A stretch of 64,000 nt of DNA from Neopusillimonas maritima (lineage in GTDB: Bacteria; Pseudomonadota; Gammaproteobacteria; Burkholderiales; Burkholderiaceae_B): assembly GCF_040930455.2 (NCBI RefSeq), contig NZ_CP170494.1. One strand, 5' to 3'. How positions within the stretch are numbered: the stretch's first letter is position 1; the number at the start of each line of letters is the position of its first letter. This document shows, piece by piece, positions 47,651 to 56,650 of this stretch. The position numbers were made by a program, and so were the translations under genes. The notes under the pieces are model-generated. The model did no database searches. It had not been told where the DNA came from and saw only the letters and a list, made by a program, of their open reading frames with translations.

Positions 47651-48265
47651 CTAGTCGTTCGATGTGGCGTTTTCAGTGCGTTGCGAGCGTGATTCTTCGC
47701 CCGATATTTTTACGTCGCTGGCCGAGAAAACCTCAAGTGTACGAGACTCGTTGTCGTAGCGCATGCCTTTTCCGTTAATCCGCGACTTCCCGTTTTGTAC
47801 CAGCGCCGGCAGGTCGGTGTAGGCGACATCTTCGTCGGGCAGCAGAATCAGTTTTTCGCTGGTCACGTCGAGCGCTGGCCGGTCGTCGTAGGGAACCCGA
47901 TGCAGGTGGGCGTCGCCCGTGAGAGTGATGCGGCTGCCGTCCTGATCCATTACGGCTTTGTTCCCGGTACCCACCGTAATGGGTGACCCTGCGCGTTGGC
48001 CAACGGCACGTGCGTTGTCGACCTCATAGGAATCGTCGTCGGGGTAATGCTGCAGGTAGTCGCCCTCCAGCCGGTTAATGGCCTCCCCCTGGGGGTTGGT
48101 TCTTACCATGACGAAATTCTCGGACCAGGCGTCAGGCTCATGGGTAATGCGCCGGGGTGGCTCCAACTGTACCGCGCGCTGCGTGTATTCCGCCGCCCAC
48201 CAGCTTAAAACAACCAGAGAGCAGAGCAGTAATATCGCGATGAATCCAGGTAGCCGTTCTTTCAT
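47651..48265 (-). CDS. lptC: LPS export protein LptC
   Basis: A 204-residue protein with one N-terminal membrane helix (about 5-23, LPGFIAILLLCSLVVLSWWA) and a periplasmic OstA-like jellyroll domain (with PQGEAINRLEGDYLQHYPDDD and SRITLTGDAHLHR). It recruits LptA to the LptB2FG complex. It follows kdsC after 6 bp in the conserved kdsC-lptC-lptA-lptB order. Confidence 0.94.
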   Translation of the reverse strand: MKERLPGFIAILLLCSLVVLSWWAAEYTQRAVQLEPPRRITHEPDAWSENFVMVRTNPQGEAINRLEGDYLQHYPDDDSYEVDNARAVGQRAGSPITVGTGNKAVMDQDGSRITLTGDAHLHRVPYDDRPALDVTSEKLILLPDEDVAYTDLPALVQNGKSRINGKGMRYDNESRTLEVFSASDVKISGEESRSQRTENATSND

Positions 48266-48271
48266 AATATG

Positions 48272-48871
48272 TTATTGCGTGACGTCGCCCAGTACGACAC
48301 TATTTTGCGACAGGAACGGGCCCAGGCGTTTCTGTGCGGCCAGAATCAGGTCGCAACACTCTCTGGCGGCGCCTTCCCCGCCCGGCTTGCCTGACACCCA
48401 ATGTACGGCTTGTTCAATATAGGCGGGGGCGCCGGGCACTGTGGCGGCCAGCCCGACACGTTGCAACGCGGCCAAGTCCATGATGTCGTCACCCATAAAA
48501 CCTATTTGGTCGAAGGACAGGCCATGCTCCTGAGCGATTTGGGTAAGGGATTGAAGCTTGTCGCGCACCCCTTGCAAGACAATTTCAATACCAAGCTCGG
48601 CGCCTCGCCGGGCGACAATAGGGCCTTTTCGGCCCGTGATGAAAGCCACCACAATGCCGCTTTCCCTAAGCATGCGCAGCCCATAACCGTCGAGCGCATG
48701 GAAGCGTTTGGCAACTTCACCGTTTTCGCCGTACCAAAGTGCACCATCGGTCAGGATGCCGTCGACATCGAAGGCCATGAGCTTGATTTCGCGAGCGCGG
48801 TTGACCACGTGCTCAGGGACGCGAGCCAGGATGAGCGCTTCTGCGGGGTGTGGAATAGCAGGTGTTTTCAT
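48272..48871 (-). CDS. kdsC: 3-deoxy-D-manno-octulosonate 8-phosphate phosphatase KdsC
   Basis: HAD phosphatase of Kdo synthesis, 199 residues, tetrameric and capless. Motif I MAFDVDGILTDGALWYG (nucleophile Asp), motif II VVAFITGRKGPIVARRGAELGI, then GFMGDDIMDLAALQRVGLAATV. An N-terminal stretch of about 28 residues is longer than in E. coli. It lies 2 bp after kdsD. Confidence 0.96.
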   Translation of the reverse strand: MKTPAIPHPAEALILARVPEHVVNRAREIKLMAFDVDGILTDGALWYGENGEVAKRFHALDGYGLRMLRESGIVVAFITGRKGPIVARRGAELGIEIVLQGVRDKLQSLTQIAQEHGLSFDQIGFMGDDIMDLAALQRVGLAATVPGAPAYIEQAVHWVSGKPGGEGAARECCDLILAAQKRLGPFLSQNSVVLGDVTQ

Positions 48872-48873
48872 GT

Positions 48874-49863
48874 TCAGATTACCTTGGCAGCCATGAGGTC
48901 GTGCATATGCAGGGCGCCAATGAGTTTGCCTTGTTTGTTAACGACAACGACTTGCGATAGTTTGTTGGACTCCATTATCGAAGCCGCTTCGACGGCGAGC
49001 GCATCGGCGCTCACGCTGCGTGGGCCGAGTGACATGCCGTCGGAGACGCTCAGGTGACGGATATCGCCTACTTTTGAAATGAGACGACGCAAATCGCCGT
49101 CGGTGAAGATCCCAATGGGTTCTTCCTTGTTGTTCACAACAATGGTCATACCCATGCCTTTGCGCGACATTTCCTCGAGCGCTTCCGGGATGGGGGTTGT
49201 GCCCTGAACAATGGGCAGAGCCTGACCGTGCCGCATGATATCGCGCACGTGAGTTAGCAAGCGACGCCCCAGGGCGCCGCCCGGATGTGATCGGGCAAAA
49301 TCCTCGGCGCCGAAACCGCGCGCCTCGAGGCAGGCAACCGCCAGCGCATCACCCAGTGCCATGGTGGCGGTGGTGCTGGCTGTGGGCGCCAGATTAAGCG
49401 GGCAGGCCTCTTGTTCAACGTGAACGTTCAAATGCACTTGCGCACTACCGGCCAGTTCAGATTGGGGGTTGCCTGTGATGGCGATGATAGGAATGCCCAT
49501 GCGCTTACAGACCGACAGGACGGTAATCAGTTCCTCGGCAGTGCCCGAATAAGAAATGGCAATGACGACGTCTTGGGGGGTGAGCATGCCCAGATCACCA
49601 TGGATGGCTTCTACGCCGTGCATGAAAAAAGCAGGCGAACCCGTGGAAGCAAGCGTTGCCGCCATTTTTCTGCCGATGTGGCCGGACTTTCCGATGCCGG
49701 TCACCACCACTCGGCCACTGCATGCCAAAACCAGTTTGACCGCTTGATGGAAAGTGCTGTCAAGGCGGTTGCTGAGGCTTTCGAGCGCAGCGATTTCGGT
49801 GCTGAGCGTCCGGCGGGCGGAGGCCAGTGCGTTGGTGGCGGAAAGGGAATCTGAAAGCGTCAT
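48874..49863 (-). CDS. kdsD: Arabinose 5-phosphate isomerase KdsD
   Basis: A 329-residue enzyme converting ribulose 5-phosphate to arabinose 5-phosphate, the first committed step to Kdo. The SIS domain (about 45-180) has VVVTGIGKSGHIGRKMAATLASTG, MHGVEAIHGDLGM and AISYSGTAEELI. Two CBS domains (about 210-325) follow, with GMGMTIVVNNKEEPIGIFTDGD-type motifs. It heads the long minus-strand LPS/PTS block and is divergent from apt, 112 bp away. Confidence 0.96.
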   Translation of the reverse strand: MTLSDSLSATNALASARRTLSTEIAALESLSNRLDSTFHQAVKLVLACSGRVVVTGIGKSGHIGRKMAATLASTGSPAFFMHGVEAIHGDLGMLTPQDVVIAISYSGTAEELITVLSVCKRMGIPIIAITGNPQSELAGSAQVHLNVHVEQEACPLNLAPTASTTATMALGDALAVACLEARGFGAEDFARSHPGGALGRRLLTHVRDIMRHGQALPIVQGTTPIPEALEEMSRKGMGMTIVVNNKEEPIGIFTDGDLRRLISKVGDIRHLSVSDGMSLGPRSVSADALAVEAASIMESNKLSQVVVVNKQGKLIGALHMHDLMAAKVI

Positions 49864-49975
49864 TATTCGATTTTAAACGTTGCGAATTGTTTTTGTTTCA
49901 ATGGGTGGGCTGCACAGTTCAGGCAATATTAAGGTTATAGTTAGTGCCTGGTTCAATTTTGTTGTGGCGACCTTA

Positions 49976-50512
49976 ATGCATACCGATCCTGCCGAGTACA
50001 TCCGCAATGCCATCCGCAGCGTGCCCGATTGGCCCAGCCCGGGTGTTACATTTCGCGACATTACCCCTATATTACAAGACCCACGCTCATTTCGGGTTTT
50101 AGTCGACCTGTTTGTTTATCGTTATATGCGCCAACGACTCGATCTGGTGGCGGGTGTCGATGCCAGGGGGTTCATTCTGGGCGCGGTGCTGGCATATGAA
50201 TTGAACCTGGGGTTTGTTCCGGTGCGGAAAAAAGGCAAGTTGCCTTTTCAAACCCTGGCCGAGGAATACACCCTGGAGTATGGCAATGCAACCGTTGAAA
50301 TGCATACTGATGCGGTGAAGCCCGGGCAACGCGTGTTGCTGATCGACGACCTGATTGCAACAGGCGGCACTATGGTGGCCGCCGCCAAGTTATTGCAACG
50401 TTTGGGCGCCAATGTGGTTGAAGCCGCCGCCATTATCGATCTCCCCGATCTTGGCGGGTCGAAAAACCTGAAAGACACCGGCTTGCCGCTCTACACTGTG
50501 TGTACGTTTTAA
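49976..50512 (+). CDS. apt: Adenine phosphoribosyltransferase
   Basis: Purine salvage enzyme making AMP from adenine and PRPP, 178 residues. The PRPP loop is VLLIDDLIATGGTMVAA; PDWPSPGVTFRDITPIL, GVDARGFILGAVLAYEL and VRKKGKLPFQTLAEEY are typical. The ATG at 49976 gives the normal N-terminus; the frame is open to 49880 but those 32 residues are unlike the family and overlap the kdsD promoter region. Convergent with ilvA (12 bp). Confidence 0.96.
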   Translation: MHTDPAEYIRNAIRSVPDWPSPGVTFRDITPILQDPRSFRVLVDLFVYRYMRQRLDLVAGVDARGFILGAVLAYELNLGFVPVRKKGKLPFQTLAEEYTLEYGNATVEMHTDAVKPGQRVLLIDDLIATGGTMVAAAKLLQRLGANVVEAAAIIDLPDLGGSKNLKDTGLPLYTVCTF

Positions 50513-50524
50513 ACCGGCGCCGCT

Positions 50525-52033
50525 TTACAGGAATAATTGGTAGGCGGGGTTGTCGGTTTCGTTCCAATATGGGTAACCCAGGGTTTCAAGAAACGCTTTG
50601 AACGCTTTTTTGTCGGCTGGGGGAACCTGCAGCCCTACCAGAATACGGCCGTAGTCATCGCCTTGGTTTCGATAATGAAACAGGCTGATGTTCCAATCGG
50701 GGCTCATTGAGCTTAAAAATCGCATCAAGGCGCCTGGTCGTTCCGGAAACTCGAAGCGGTAAAGGAGCTCGTGTTCCGCCAGGTCGGAGCGCCCCCCCAC
50801 CATAAAACGCAAATGGGTTTTGGCCATTTCGTTGTGGGTCAGGTCAAGGGCTTCAAAACCTTTGCGACTGAACATGTTGGCCAGTTTTTCACCTTCCGAG
50901 GGTGAGCTGATTTGGAGGCCGACAAAAACATGGGCGTTTTTGGCGTCGGAAATACGGTAATTGAATTCGGTAACGCTACGCGCGCCGATCGCTTCGCAAA
51001 GCTTCAGGAAACTGCCGCGTTGTTCGGGAATGGTGAGTGCCAGAAGTGCTTCGCGTGCCTCGCCAACGTCGGCCCGATCGGCCACAAAACGCAGGCGATC
51101 GAAGTTCATGTTGGCGCCGCTGGCGACGGCAACCAGCGTTTTATTTTTCCACTTGTTTAAAGACGCGTAGCGCTTGGCGCCGGCAATGGCCAAAGCGCCC
51201 GATGGTTCGAGCACACTGCGCGTGTCCTGGAAAACGTCTTTAATGGCAGCGCAGATGGCATCGGTATCAACCGTCACGAAGTCGTCGACCCACTCGCGCG
51301 TCAAGCGAAAGGTTTCTGCACCGACTTTCTTGACTGCCGTGCCGTCGGAAAAAAGGCCCACGTCGTTCAATTCAATGCGTCTACCCGCTTTAACGCTGCG
51401 AATCATGGCGTTGGAGTCTTCGGTTTGGACACCAATTACTTTAATATCCGGGCGCAGTTGTTTTACGTAAGCCGCAACCCCAGATACAAGCCCACCTCCG
51501 CCAATGGCGCAGAAAATGGCATCGATACGGCCGGGGTGTTGACGCAGAATTTCCATGCCTACAGTGCCTTGGCCGGCAATGACGTCGGGGTCGTCGAACG
51601 GGTGCACAAATGTAAGACGTTCTTTCTTCTCGAGCTCTTTGGCGTGGAGGAAAGCATCGGAATAACTGTTGCCAATCAACACCGTTTCGCCGCCGAATGC
51701 CTCGACCGCCCGGACTTTCACCTGAGGGGTGGTGGTGGGCATGACGATAACCGCGCGGCACCCCAGCTTTCGTGCAGACAGCGCCACCCCTTGCGCATGG
51801 TTGCCCGCCGAGGCGGCAATGACGCCTCGCTTTAATTCGGCTTTGCTAAGGTGCGCCATTTTGTTATAAGCACCCCTTAGCTTGAAGCTGAAAACTTCTT
51901 GTGCATCTTCGCGCTTTAGAAAGAAATTGTTCTGGGTGCGCGCGGAAATCTGGGGCGCATATTCCAGGGGTGATTCAATGGCGACATCGTAGACTTTGGA
52001 TGTGAGAATGCGTTTGAGATAGTCGGTTGACAT
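50525..52033 (-). CDS. ilvA: Threonine ammonia-lyase, biosynthetic
   Basis: PLP enzyme deaminating threonine to 2-oxobutyrate, the entry to isoleucine. 502 residues: the catalytic domain (about 1-320) has the PLP Lys in VFSFKLRGAYNKM, AASAGNHAQGVALSARKLG and the phosphate loop AIGGGGLVSGVAAYVK. Two ACT-like regulatory domains (about 325-410 and 420-502, ending in YPYWNETDNPAYQLFL) mark the isoleucine-inhibited long form. Monocistronic, divergent from the YqaA gene. Confidence 0.97.
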   Translation of the reverse strand: MSTDYLKRILTSKVYDVAIESPLEYAPQISARTQNNFFLKREDAQEVFSFKLRGAYNKMAHLSKAELKRGVIAASAGNHAQGVALSARKLGCRAVIVMPTTTPQVKVRAVEAFGGETVLIGNSYSDAFLHAKELEKKERLTFVHPFDDPDVIAGQGTVGMEILRQHPGRIDAIFCAIGGGGLVSGVAAYVKQLRPDIKVIGVQTEDSNAMIRSVKAGRRIELNDVGLFSDGTAVKKVGAETFRLTREWVDDFVTVDTDAICAAIKDVFQDTRSVLEPSGALAIAGAKRYASLNKWKNKTLVAVASGANMNFDRLRFVADRADVGEAREALLALTIPEQRGSFLKLCEAIGARSVTEFNYRISDAKNAHVFVGLQISSPSEGEKLANMFSRKGFEALDLTHNEMAKTHLRFMVGGRSDLAEHELLYRFEFPERPGALMRFLSSMSPDWNISLFHYRNQGDDYGRILVGLQVPPADKKAFKAFLETLGYPYWNETDNPAYQLFL

Positions 52034-52121
52034 GATGCGATTGAGCGCTAGAAAAGGGGCTTGATAAAGGGATTTAGGTTACCACAGCGCATGCTTCTTA
52101 CACAGACAAAGGACAGGAAAT

Positions 52122-52613
52122 ATGCAAGGGCAATGGGGCGCGATGGTTTCTGATCTGCTGGCTTTTCTGGCCATGCCCGAAGTTGGTTTAAGCGCGGTGT
52201 TCGTTATAAGTTTTTTGGCGTCAACCCTGCTGCCGCTGGGTTCTGAGCCTGTTTTGATGGCCTATTTGCAGCTCCAGCCTGGCAACGTCTGGCCGGCGCT
52301 GGCGTTGGCAACGCTGGGTAATACTTTAGGTGGGGTGGTGAGTTACGCCATGGGTATGGGGGTAGTCTGGGCCGTACGTTACTTCGGTGAAAGCACCGGC
52401 CGTTGGCGTGGCGTTGCGCAGGGCTATGTTCGACGTTTTGGCCCGCTGGCGTTGCTTTTTTCCTGGTTGCCGGTAATAGGCGACCCACTTTGTGCCGTGG
52501 CCGGCGGGATGCGTTTACCTTTCTGGCCGTGCTTGTTTTTCATCGCGTTAGGGAAGTTTCTGCGGTATTTGTTGGTGGCCTGGGCGTTTTTATGGGTTTC
52601 GTCAGGGGTTTAA
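52122..52613 (+). CDS. YqaA-family (DedA-like) inner-membrane protein
   Basis: A 163-residue membrane protein with four hydrophobic segments. The block STLLPLGSEPVLMAYL, the Gly-rich LATLGNTLGGVVSYAMG and the re-entrant-like LLFSWLPVIGDPLCAVAGGMRLPF are typical of YqaA/SNARE-associated (VTT) proteins. Related DedA proteins flip lipids; for YqaA the role is unknown. Stands 69 bp before the giant oxidoreductase gene on the same strand. Confidence 0.88.
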   Translation: MQGQWGAMVSDLLAFLAMPEVGLSAVFVISFLASTLLPLGSEPVLMAYLQLQPGNVWPALALATLGNTLGGVVSYAMGMGVVWAVRYFGESTGRWRGVAQGYVRRFGPLALLFSWLPVIGDPLCAVAGGMRLPFWPCLFFIALGKFLRYLLVAWAFLWVSSGV

Positions 52614-52682
52614 CCGCCGTGCGCGCTTGACCGATGAAGTAAACTGGGAGATTACCCGAATCTTTTTTTTGACAGCGACTCC

Positions 52683-55600
52683 ATGAACGCCCCTATTGCC
52701 AGCCAATTGCTTGCGAATTTGCCGTCAAACGACGCACCGCGTCTGCGTGAAATTCCATACAACTACACCTCTTTTTCCGATCGCGAGATTGTTTCTCGGT
52801 TATTGGGTGAAGAGGCCTGGTCTTGGTTAACCGATCTGCGCGGAGAGCGTAAAACCGGTCGTTCGGCCAGAATGCTGTTTGAAGTGCTGGGTGACATCTG
52901 GGTAGTGAAGCGCAACCCGTATTTGCAGGACGACTTGCTCGATAACCCCAAACGCCTTGCGATGCTGGTAGAAGCCATGACGCACCGGCTGGGTGAAATT
53001 GACAAGCGTCGCGATGCGGGTGACCCCGAACGCGACAACAAAGTCGTGTTATTGCTGCAGGCGGCTCGTGGCGCCGTGAGCGCTTTTCAGCTTGAGTTCG
53101 AGCAAACACGGGCATTGCGCAAAAAGGTCATGAAGCGCCTGGCCAAAGTAACCGCGCGCGACAACATCAAGTTCGACGGGCTGTCGCGCGTTTCGCATGT
53201 TACCGACGCGACCGACTGGCGTGTTGAGTACCCGTTTGTGGTTTTAACGCCCGATACCGAGGCCGAGATGGCGCCGTTGGTGCGCGCCTGTATCGAGCTG
53301 GAGCTCACCATTATTCCGCGTGGGGGTGGCACGGGTTATACGGGCGGCGCCATTCCGCTCACCTGGCGCTCGGTGGTTATTAATACCGAAAAACTCGACA
53401 AGCTGGAAGCGGTTGAGCACATTACACTGCCGGGTCTTGAGCAGCCTGTTGCCACCGTGCTGGCCGGGGCCGGCGTTGTAACCCGCCGGGTAGCCGATGC
53501 CGCTGATGAGGCCGGGCTTGTGTTTGCTGTTGACCCCACGTCGGCCGACGCCTCGTGTGTTGGCGGTAATGTGGCCATGAATGCCGGCGGGAAAAAGGCC
53601 GTGCTTTGGGGTACGGCACTTGATAACCTGGCATGGTGGCGCATGGTCGACCCGCAAGGGAATTGGCTTGAAGTCACACGTGTAAACCACAATATGGGCA
53701 AGATTCACGATGTCGAAGAGGTTCAGTTCGACATCAAATGGTTCGACGGCAGCCGTGCGCCGGGCGAGCGTTTGTTGAAGTCGGAAACGTTGCGCATAGA
53801 AGGGCGCAAGTTTCGCAAGGAAGGCCTGGGTAAAGACGTCACCGACAAATTCCTGGCCGGTTTGCCGGGGGTGCAAAAAGAAGGTTGCGATGGCCTTATT
53901 ACGTCGGCCCGCTGGGTGTTGCACCGTATGCCAGGTGAAACGCGCACAGTGTGCATGGAGTTTTTCGGCCAGGCGCGTGATGCTATTCCGTCAATTGTGG
54001 AAATCAAGCAATACCTGGATGGTGAAGGCAAGCAGCAAGGTGCGTTGCTGGCCGGGTTAGAGCATCTGGATGAACGTTATTTGCGTGCAGTGGGTTATGC
54101 CACCAAAAGCAAGCGCGGCGGCTTCCCGAAAATGGTACTTATCGGCGATATTGTGGGTGATGACCCCAACGCCGTCGCAGCTGCTGCCAGTGAGGTTGTG
54201 CGGCTGGCCAATTCGCGCCATGGGGAAGGGTTTGTTGCGGTTAGCGCGGAAGCACGCAAGAAGTTCTGGCTCGATCGTGCCCGTACCGCGGCCATTGCGC
54301 GCCACACAAATGCATTCAAGATCAACGAAGATGTCGTGATCCCATTGAACCGCATGGGTGAGTACACCGATGCCATTGAGCGAATCAATATCGAGCTTTC
54401 CACGCGCAACAAGTTGCGTTTGCTCGACCAGCTTGAACAGTTTTTTGGTAGCGAAGCCCTGCCGGTGGGTAAAACCGAGGATGCAGAAGAGGCTGAAATG
54501 ATGCGCGCCGGGGTGTTGCGCGAGCGAACCGAAGCCGCACTGGAAGTGTTAACCGAAACCCGTCGGCGTTGGGTATGGTTGCTTGAAAACCTCGACATGC
54601 CTTTGTCGCAAGCGTTGTCGCAAATTCCGGCATTGGGTTTGGAAAGTTTGGTGCCCGCGCTTCGAGAACGCCTGGATACGCAGCCCGAGGCGCGTGTGTT
54701 CGACGTGATGCAAGATCGCACCATTCGTGTTTCCTGGAAAGCCGAAGTGCGCAGCCATATGGAGCGCATCTTCGCAGGTTCGGCTTGTGCGGCGGTGTTG
54801 GCCAAAATTCAGTCGATTCACGATGAGGTATTGAAAGGCCGTGTGTTCGTTGCTTTGCATATGCACGCGGGTGACGGCAATGTGCATACCAATATCCCGG
54901 TGAACTCCGACAACTACGAAATGATGCGCGAGGCTAATGAAACGGTGGCGCGCATTATGAAAATTGCCCGCGACCTGGATGGCGTTATTTCCGGTGAGCA
55001 CGGCATTGGCCTGACCAAATACGAGTTTCTTACGCCTGAAGAGCTACAGCCGTTCCAGGACTACAAGCGGCAAATTGACCCGCAGGGGCGGTTTAATGCC
55101 GGCAAGCTCATGCCGGGCGCCGATTTGCGCCATGCCTGGACACCCAGTTTCAACCTGCTGGGTCACGAGTCGCTGATTATGCAGCAAAGTGAAATTGGCG
55201 CCATTTCGTCCGCTATTAAAGACTGTTTGCGTTGCGGTAAGTGCAAGCCGGTTTGTGCAACGCACGTACCGCGCGCCAACCTGTTGTATTCGCCGCGTAA
55301 CAAAATTCTGGCCACCTCGTTGCTTATCGAGGCCTTCCTTTATGAAGAGCAAACGCGTCGGGGTATTAGCCTGAAGCATTGGTCTGAGTTTGAAGATGTG
55401 GGTGACCATTGCACGGTATGTCACAAGTGCTATAACCCGTGCCCGGTCGATATTGATTTCGGCAATGTGTCCATGGATATGCGCGCTTTGTTGCGTCGCA
55501 TGGGCAAGAAGTCGTTCAATCCGGGTACCACGGCGGCCATGTTCTTCCTGAATGCAAAAGACCCGCGCGTGATCAAGGCAACGCGTACGGCCATGGTCGA

Positions 55601-56624
55601 TATCGGTTACAAGGCGCAGCGTTTTGCCGCCGATCTGTTCAGCGTGCCGGCGCGCCGCCAAACGCAACAACCGCCCGCCACTATTGGTAAAGCCCCCATT
55701 AAAGAGCAGGTTGTGCATTTCGTGAACAAGAAAATGCCGGGTGGGCTGCCCAAGCAAACCGCACGCAAGCTGCTCGATATTGAAGACGCCAACTACGTGC
55801 CCATTATTCGCAACCCCAGCTCAACGCATGTTGATTCGGAGGCGGTGTTTTATTTCCCGGGCTGCGGGTCCGAGCGCCTGTTTTCTCAGGTTGGCCTGGC
55901 TACCCAGGCCATGTTGTGGCATGCCGGTGTACAAACCGTTTTGCCGCCGGGTTATTTGTGTTGCGGTTATCCGCAGCGCGGCAATGGCATGTACGACAAG
56001 GCCGATAAAATCATCACCGACAACCGTGTGTTGTTCCACCGTATGGCCAACACATTGAACTACCTCGACATTAAAACGGTCGTTGTCAGTTGCGGTACTT
56101 GTTACGACCAACTGGCCGGCTACGAATTTGAAAAGATTTTTCCTGGGTGCCGTTTAATTGATATTCACGAGTATTTGCTTGAAAAAGATATCAAACTCGA
56201 AGGCGTGACGGGTATGCGTTATATGTATCACGATCCCTGTCACTCGCCCATGAAGCTGCAAGACCCTATGAAGACGGTGAAGTCGCTTGTGGGGACTGAC
56301 ACAATCAAAACCGATCGTTGTTGTGGTGAGTCGGGCACGTTGGCGGTATCGCGGCCCGACGTATCAACCCAAGTGCGTTTCCGCAAACAGGAAGAGCTAT
56401 TGAAAAACACAGGCCAGATTCGTTCCGATGGTTACGATGGCAATGTGAAAATGCTGACTTCCTGTCCTTCGTGCCTGCAGGGGCTGTCGCGCTATGAAGG
56501 TGACACCGGTATGGAAGCCGATTACATCGTGGTCGAGATGGCACGCCACGTGTTGGGCCAATCCTGGCTTGAAGACTATGTGAAGGCCGCGAATGCCGGC
56601 GGCATTGAGCGCGTGCTGGTATAA
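52683..56624 (+). CDS. FAD-linked oxidase / Fe-S / CCG fusion oxidoreductase (DUF3683)
   Basis: A 1313-residue fusion. The N-terminal DUF3683-type region (about 20-170) is followed by a PCMH FAD-binding domain (about 180-400, with IIPRGGGTGYTGGAIPL and GGNVAMNAGG) and an FAD-oxidase C domain ending near 805 (EHGIGLTKYEF, DPQGRFNAGKLMPG). Two 4Fe-4S motifs follow: CLRCGKCKPVC (about 848) and CTVCHKCYNPCP (about 911). Two CCG/heterodisulfide-reductase-like domains (about 1055-1290) have YFPGCGSER, YLCCGYPQRG, SCGTCYDQ, DPCHSPMK, RCCGESG and SCPSCLQG. The layout resembles D-lactate/glycolate dehydrogenases, with GlcD-, GlcF- and LutA-like parts in one chain, probably passing electrons to the respiratory chain. 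The substrate is unknown. No signal peptide. Confidence 0.92.
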   Translation: MNAPIASQLLANLPSNDAPRLREIPYNYTSFSDREIVSRLLGEEAWSWLTDLRGERKTGRSARMLFEVLGDIWVVKRNPYLQDDLLDNPKRLAMLVEAMTHRLGEIDKRRDAGDPERDNKVVLLLQAARGAVSAFQLEFEQTRALRKKVMKRLAKVTARDNIKFDGLSRVSHVTDATDWRVEYPFVVLTPDTEAEMAPLVRACIELELTIIPRGGGTGYTGGAIPLTWRSVVINTEKLDKLEAVEHITLPGLEQPVATVLAGAGVVTRRVADAADEAGLVFAVDPTSADASCVGGNVAMNAGGKKAVLWGTALDNLAWWRMVDPQGNWLEVTRVNHNMGKIHDVEEVQFDIKWFDGSRAPGERLLKSETLRIEGRKFRKEGLGKDVTDKFLAGLPGVQKEGCDGLITSARWVLHRMPGETRTVCMEFFGQARDAIPSIVEIKQYLDGEGKQQGALLAGLEHLDERYLRAVGYATKSKRGGFPKMVLIGDIVGDDPNAVAAAASEVVRLANSRHGEGFVAVSAEARKKFWLDRARTAAIARHTNAFKINEDVVIPLNRMGEYTDAIERINIELSTRNKLRLLDQLEQFFGSEALPVGKTEDAEEAEMMRAGVLRERTEAALEVLTETRRRWVWLLENLDMPLSQALSQIPALGLESLVPALRERLDTQPEARVFDVMQDRTIRVSWKAEVRSHMERIFAGSACAAVLAKIQSIHDEVLKGRVFVALHMHAGDGNVHTNIPVNSDNYEMMREANETVARIMKIARDLDGVISGEHGIGLTKYEFLTPEELQPFQDYKRQIDPQGRFNAGKLMPGADLRHAWTPSFNLLGHESLIMQQSEIGAISSAIKDCLRCGKCKPVCATHVPRANLLYSPRNKILATSLLIEAFLYEEQTRRGISLKHWSEFEDVGDHCTVCHKCYNPCPVDIDFGNVSMDMRALLRRMGKKSFNPGTTAAMFFLNAKDPRVIKATRTAMVDIGYKAQRFAADLFSVPARRQTQQPPATIGKAPIKEQVVHFVNKKMPGGLPKQTARKLLDIEDANYVPIIRNPSSTHVDSEAVFYFPGCGSERLFSQVGLATQAMLWHAGVQTVLPPGYLCCGYPQRGNGMYDKADKIITDNRVLFHRMANTLNYLDIKTVVVSCGTCYDQLAGYEFEKIFPGCRLIDIHEYLLEKDIKLEGVTGMRYMYHDPCHSPMKLQDPMKTVKSLVGTDTIKTDRCCGESGTLAVSRPDVSTQVRFRKQEELLKNTGQIRSDGYDGNVKMLTSCPSCLQGLSRYEGDTGMEADYIVVEMARHVLGQSWLEDYVKAANAGGIERVLV

Positions 56625-56650
56625 GCCGTTTCGTGTTATCGGTTGTCGTG

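Noticed and set aside
55044..55757. Long antisense open frames under the oxidoreductase gene (also 53244-53924 and 54095-54805)
   Set aside because: They mirror a strongly conserved coding strand and have no recognisable domains or ribosome sites.
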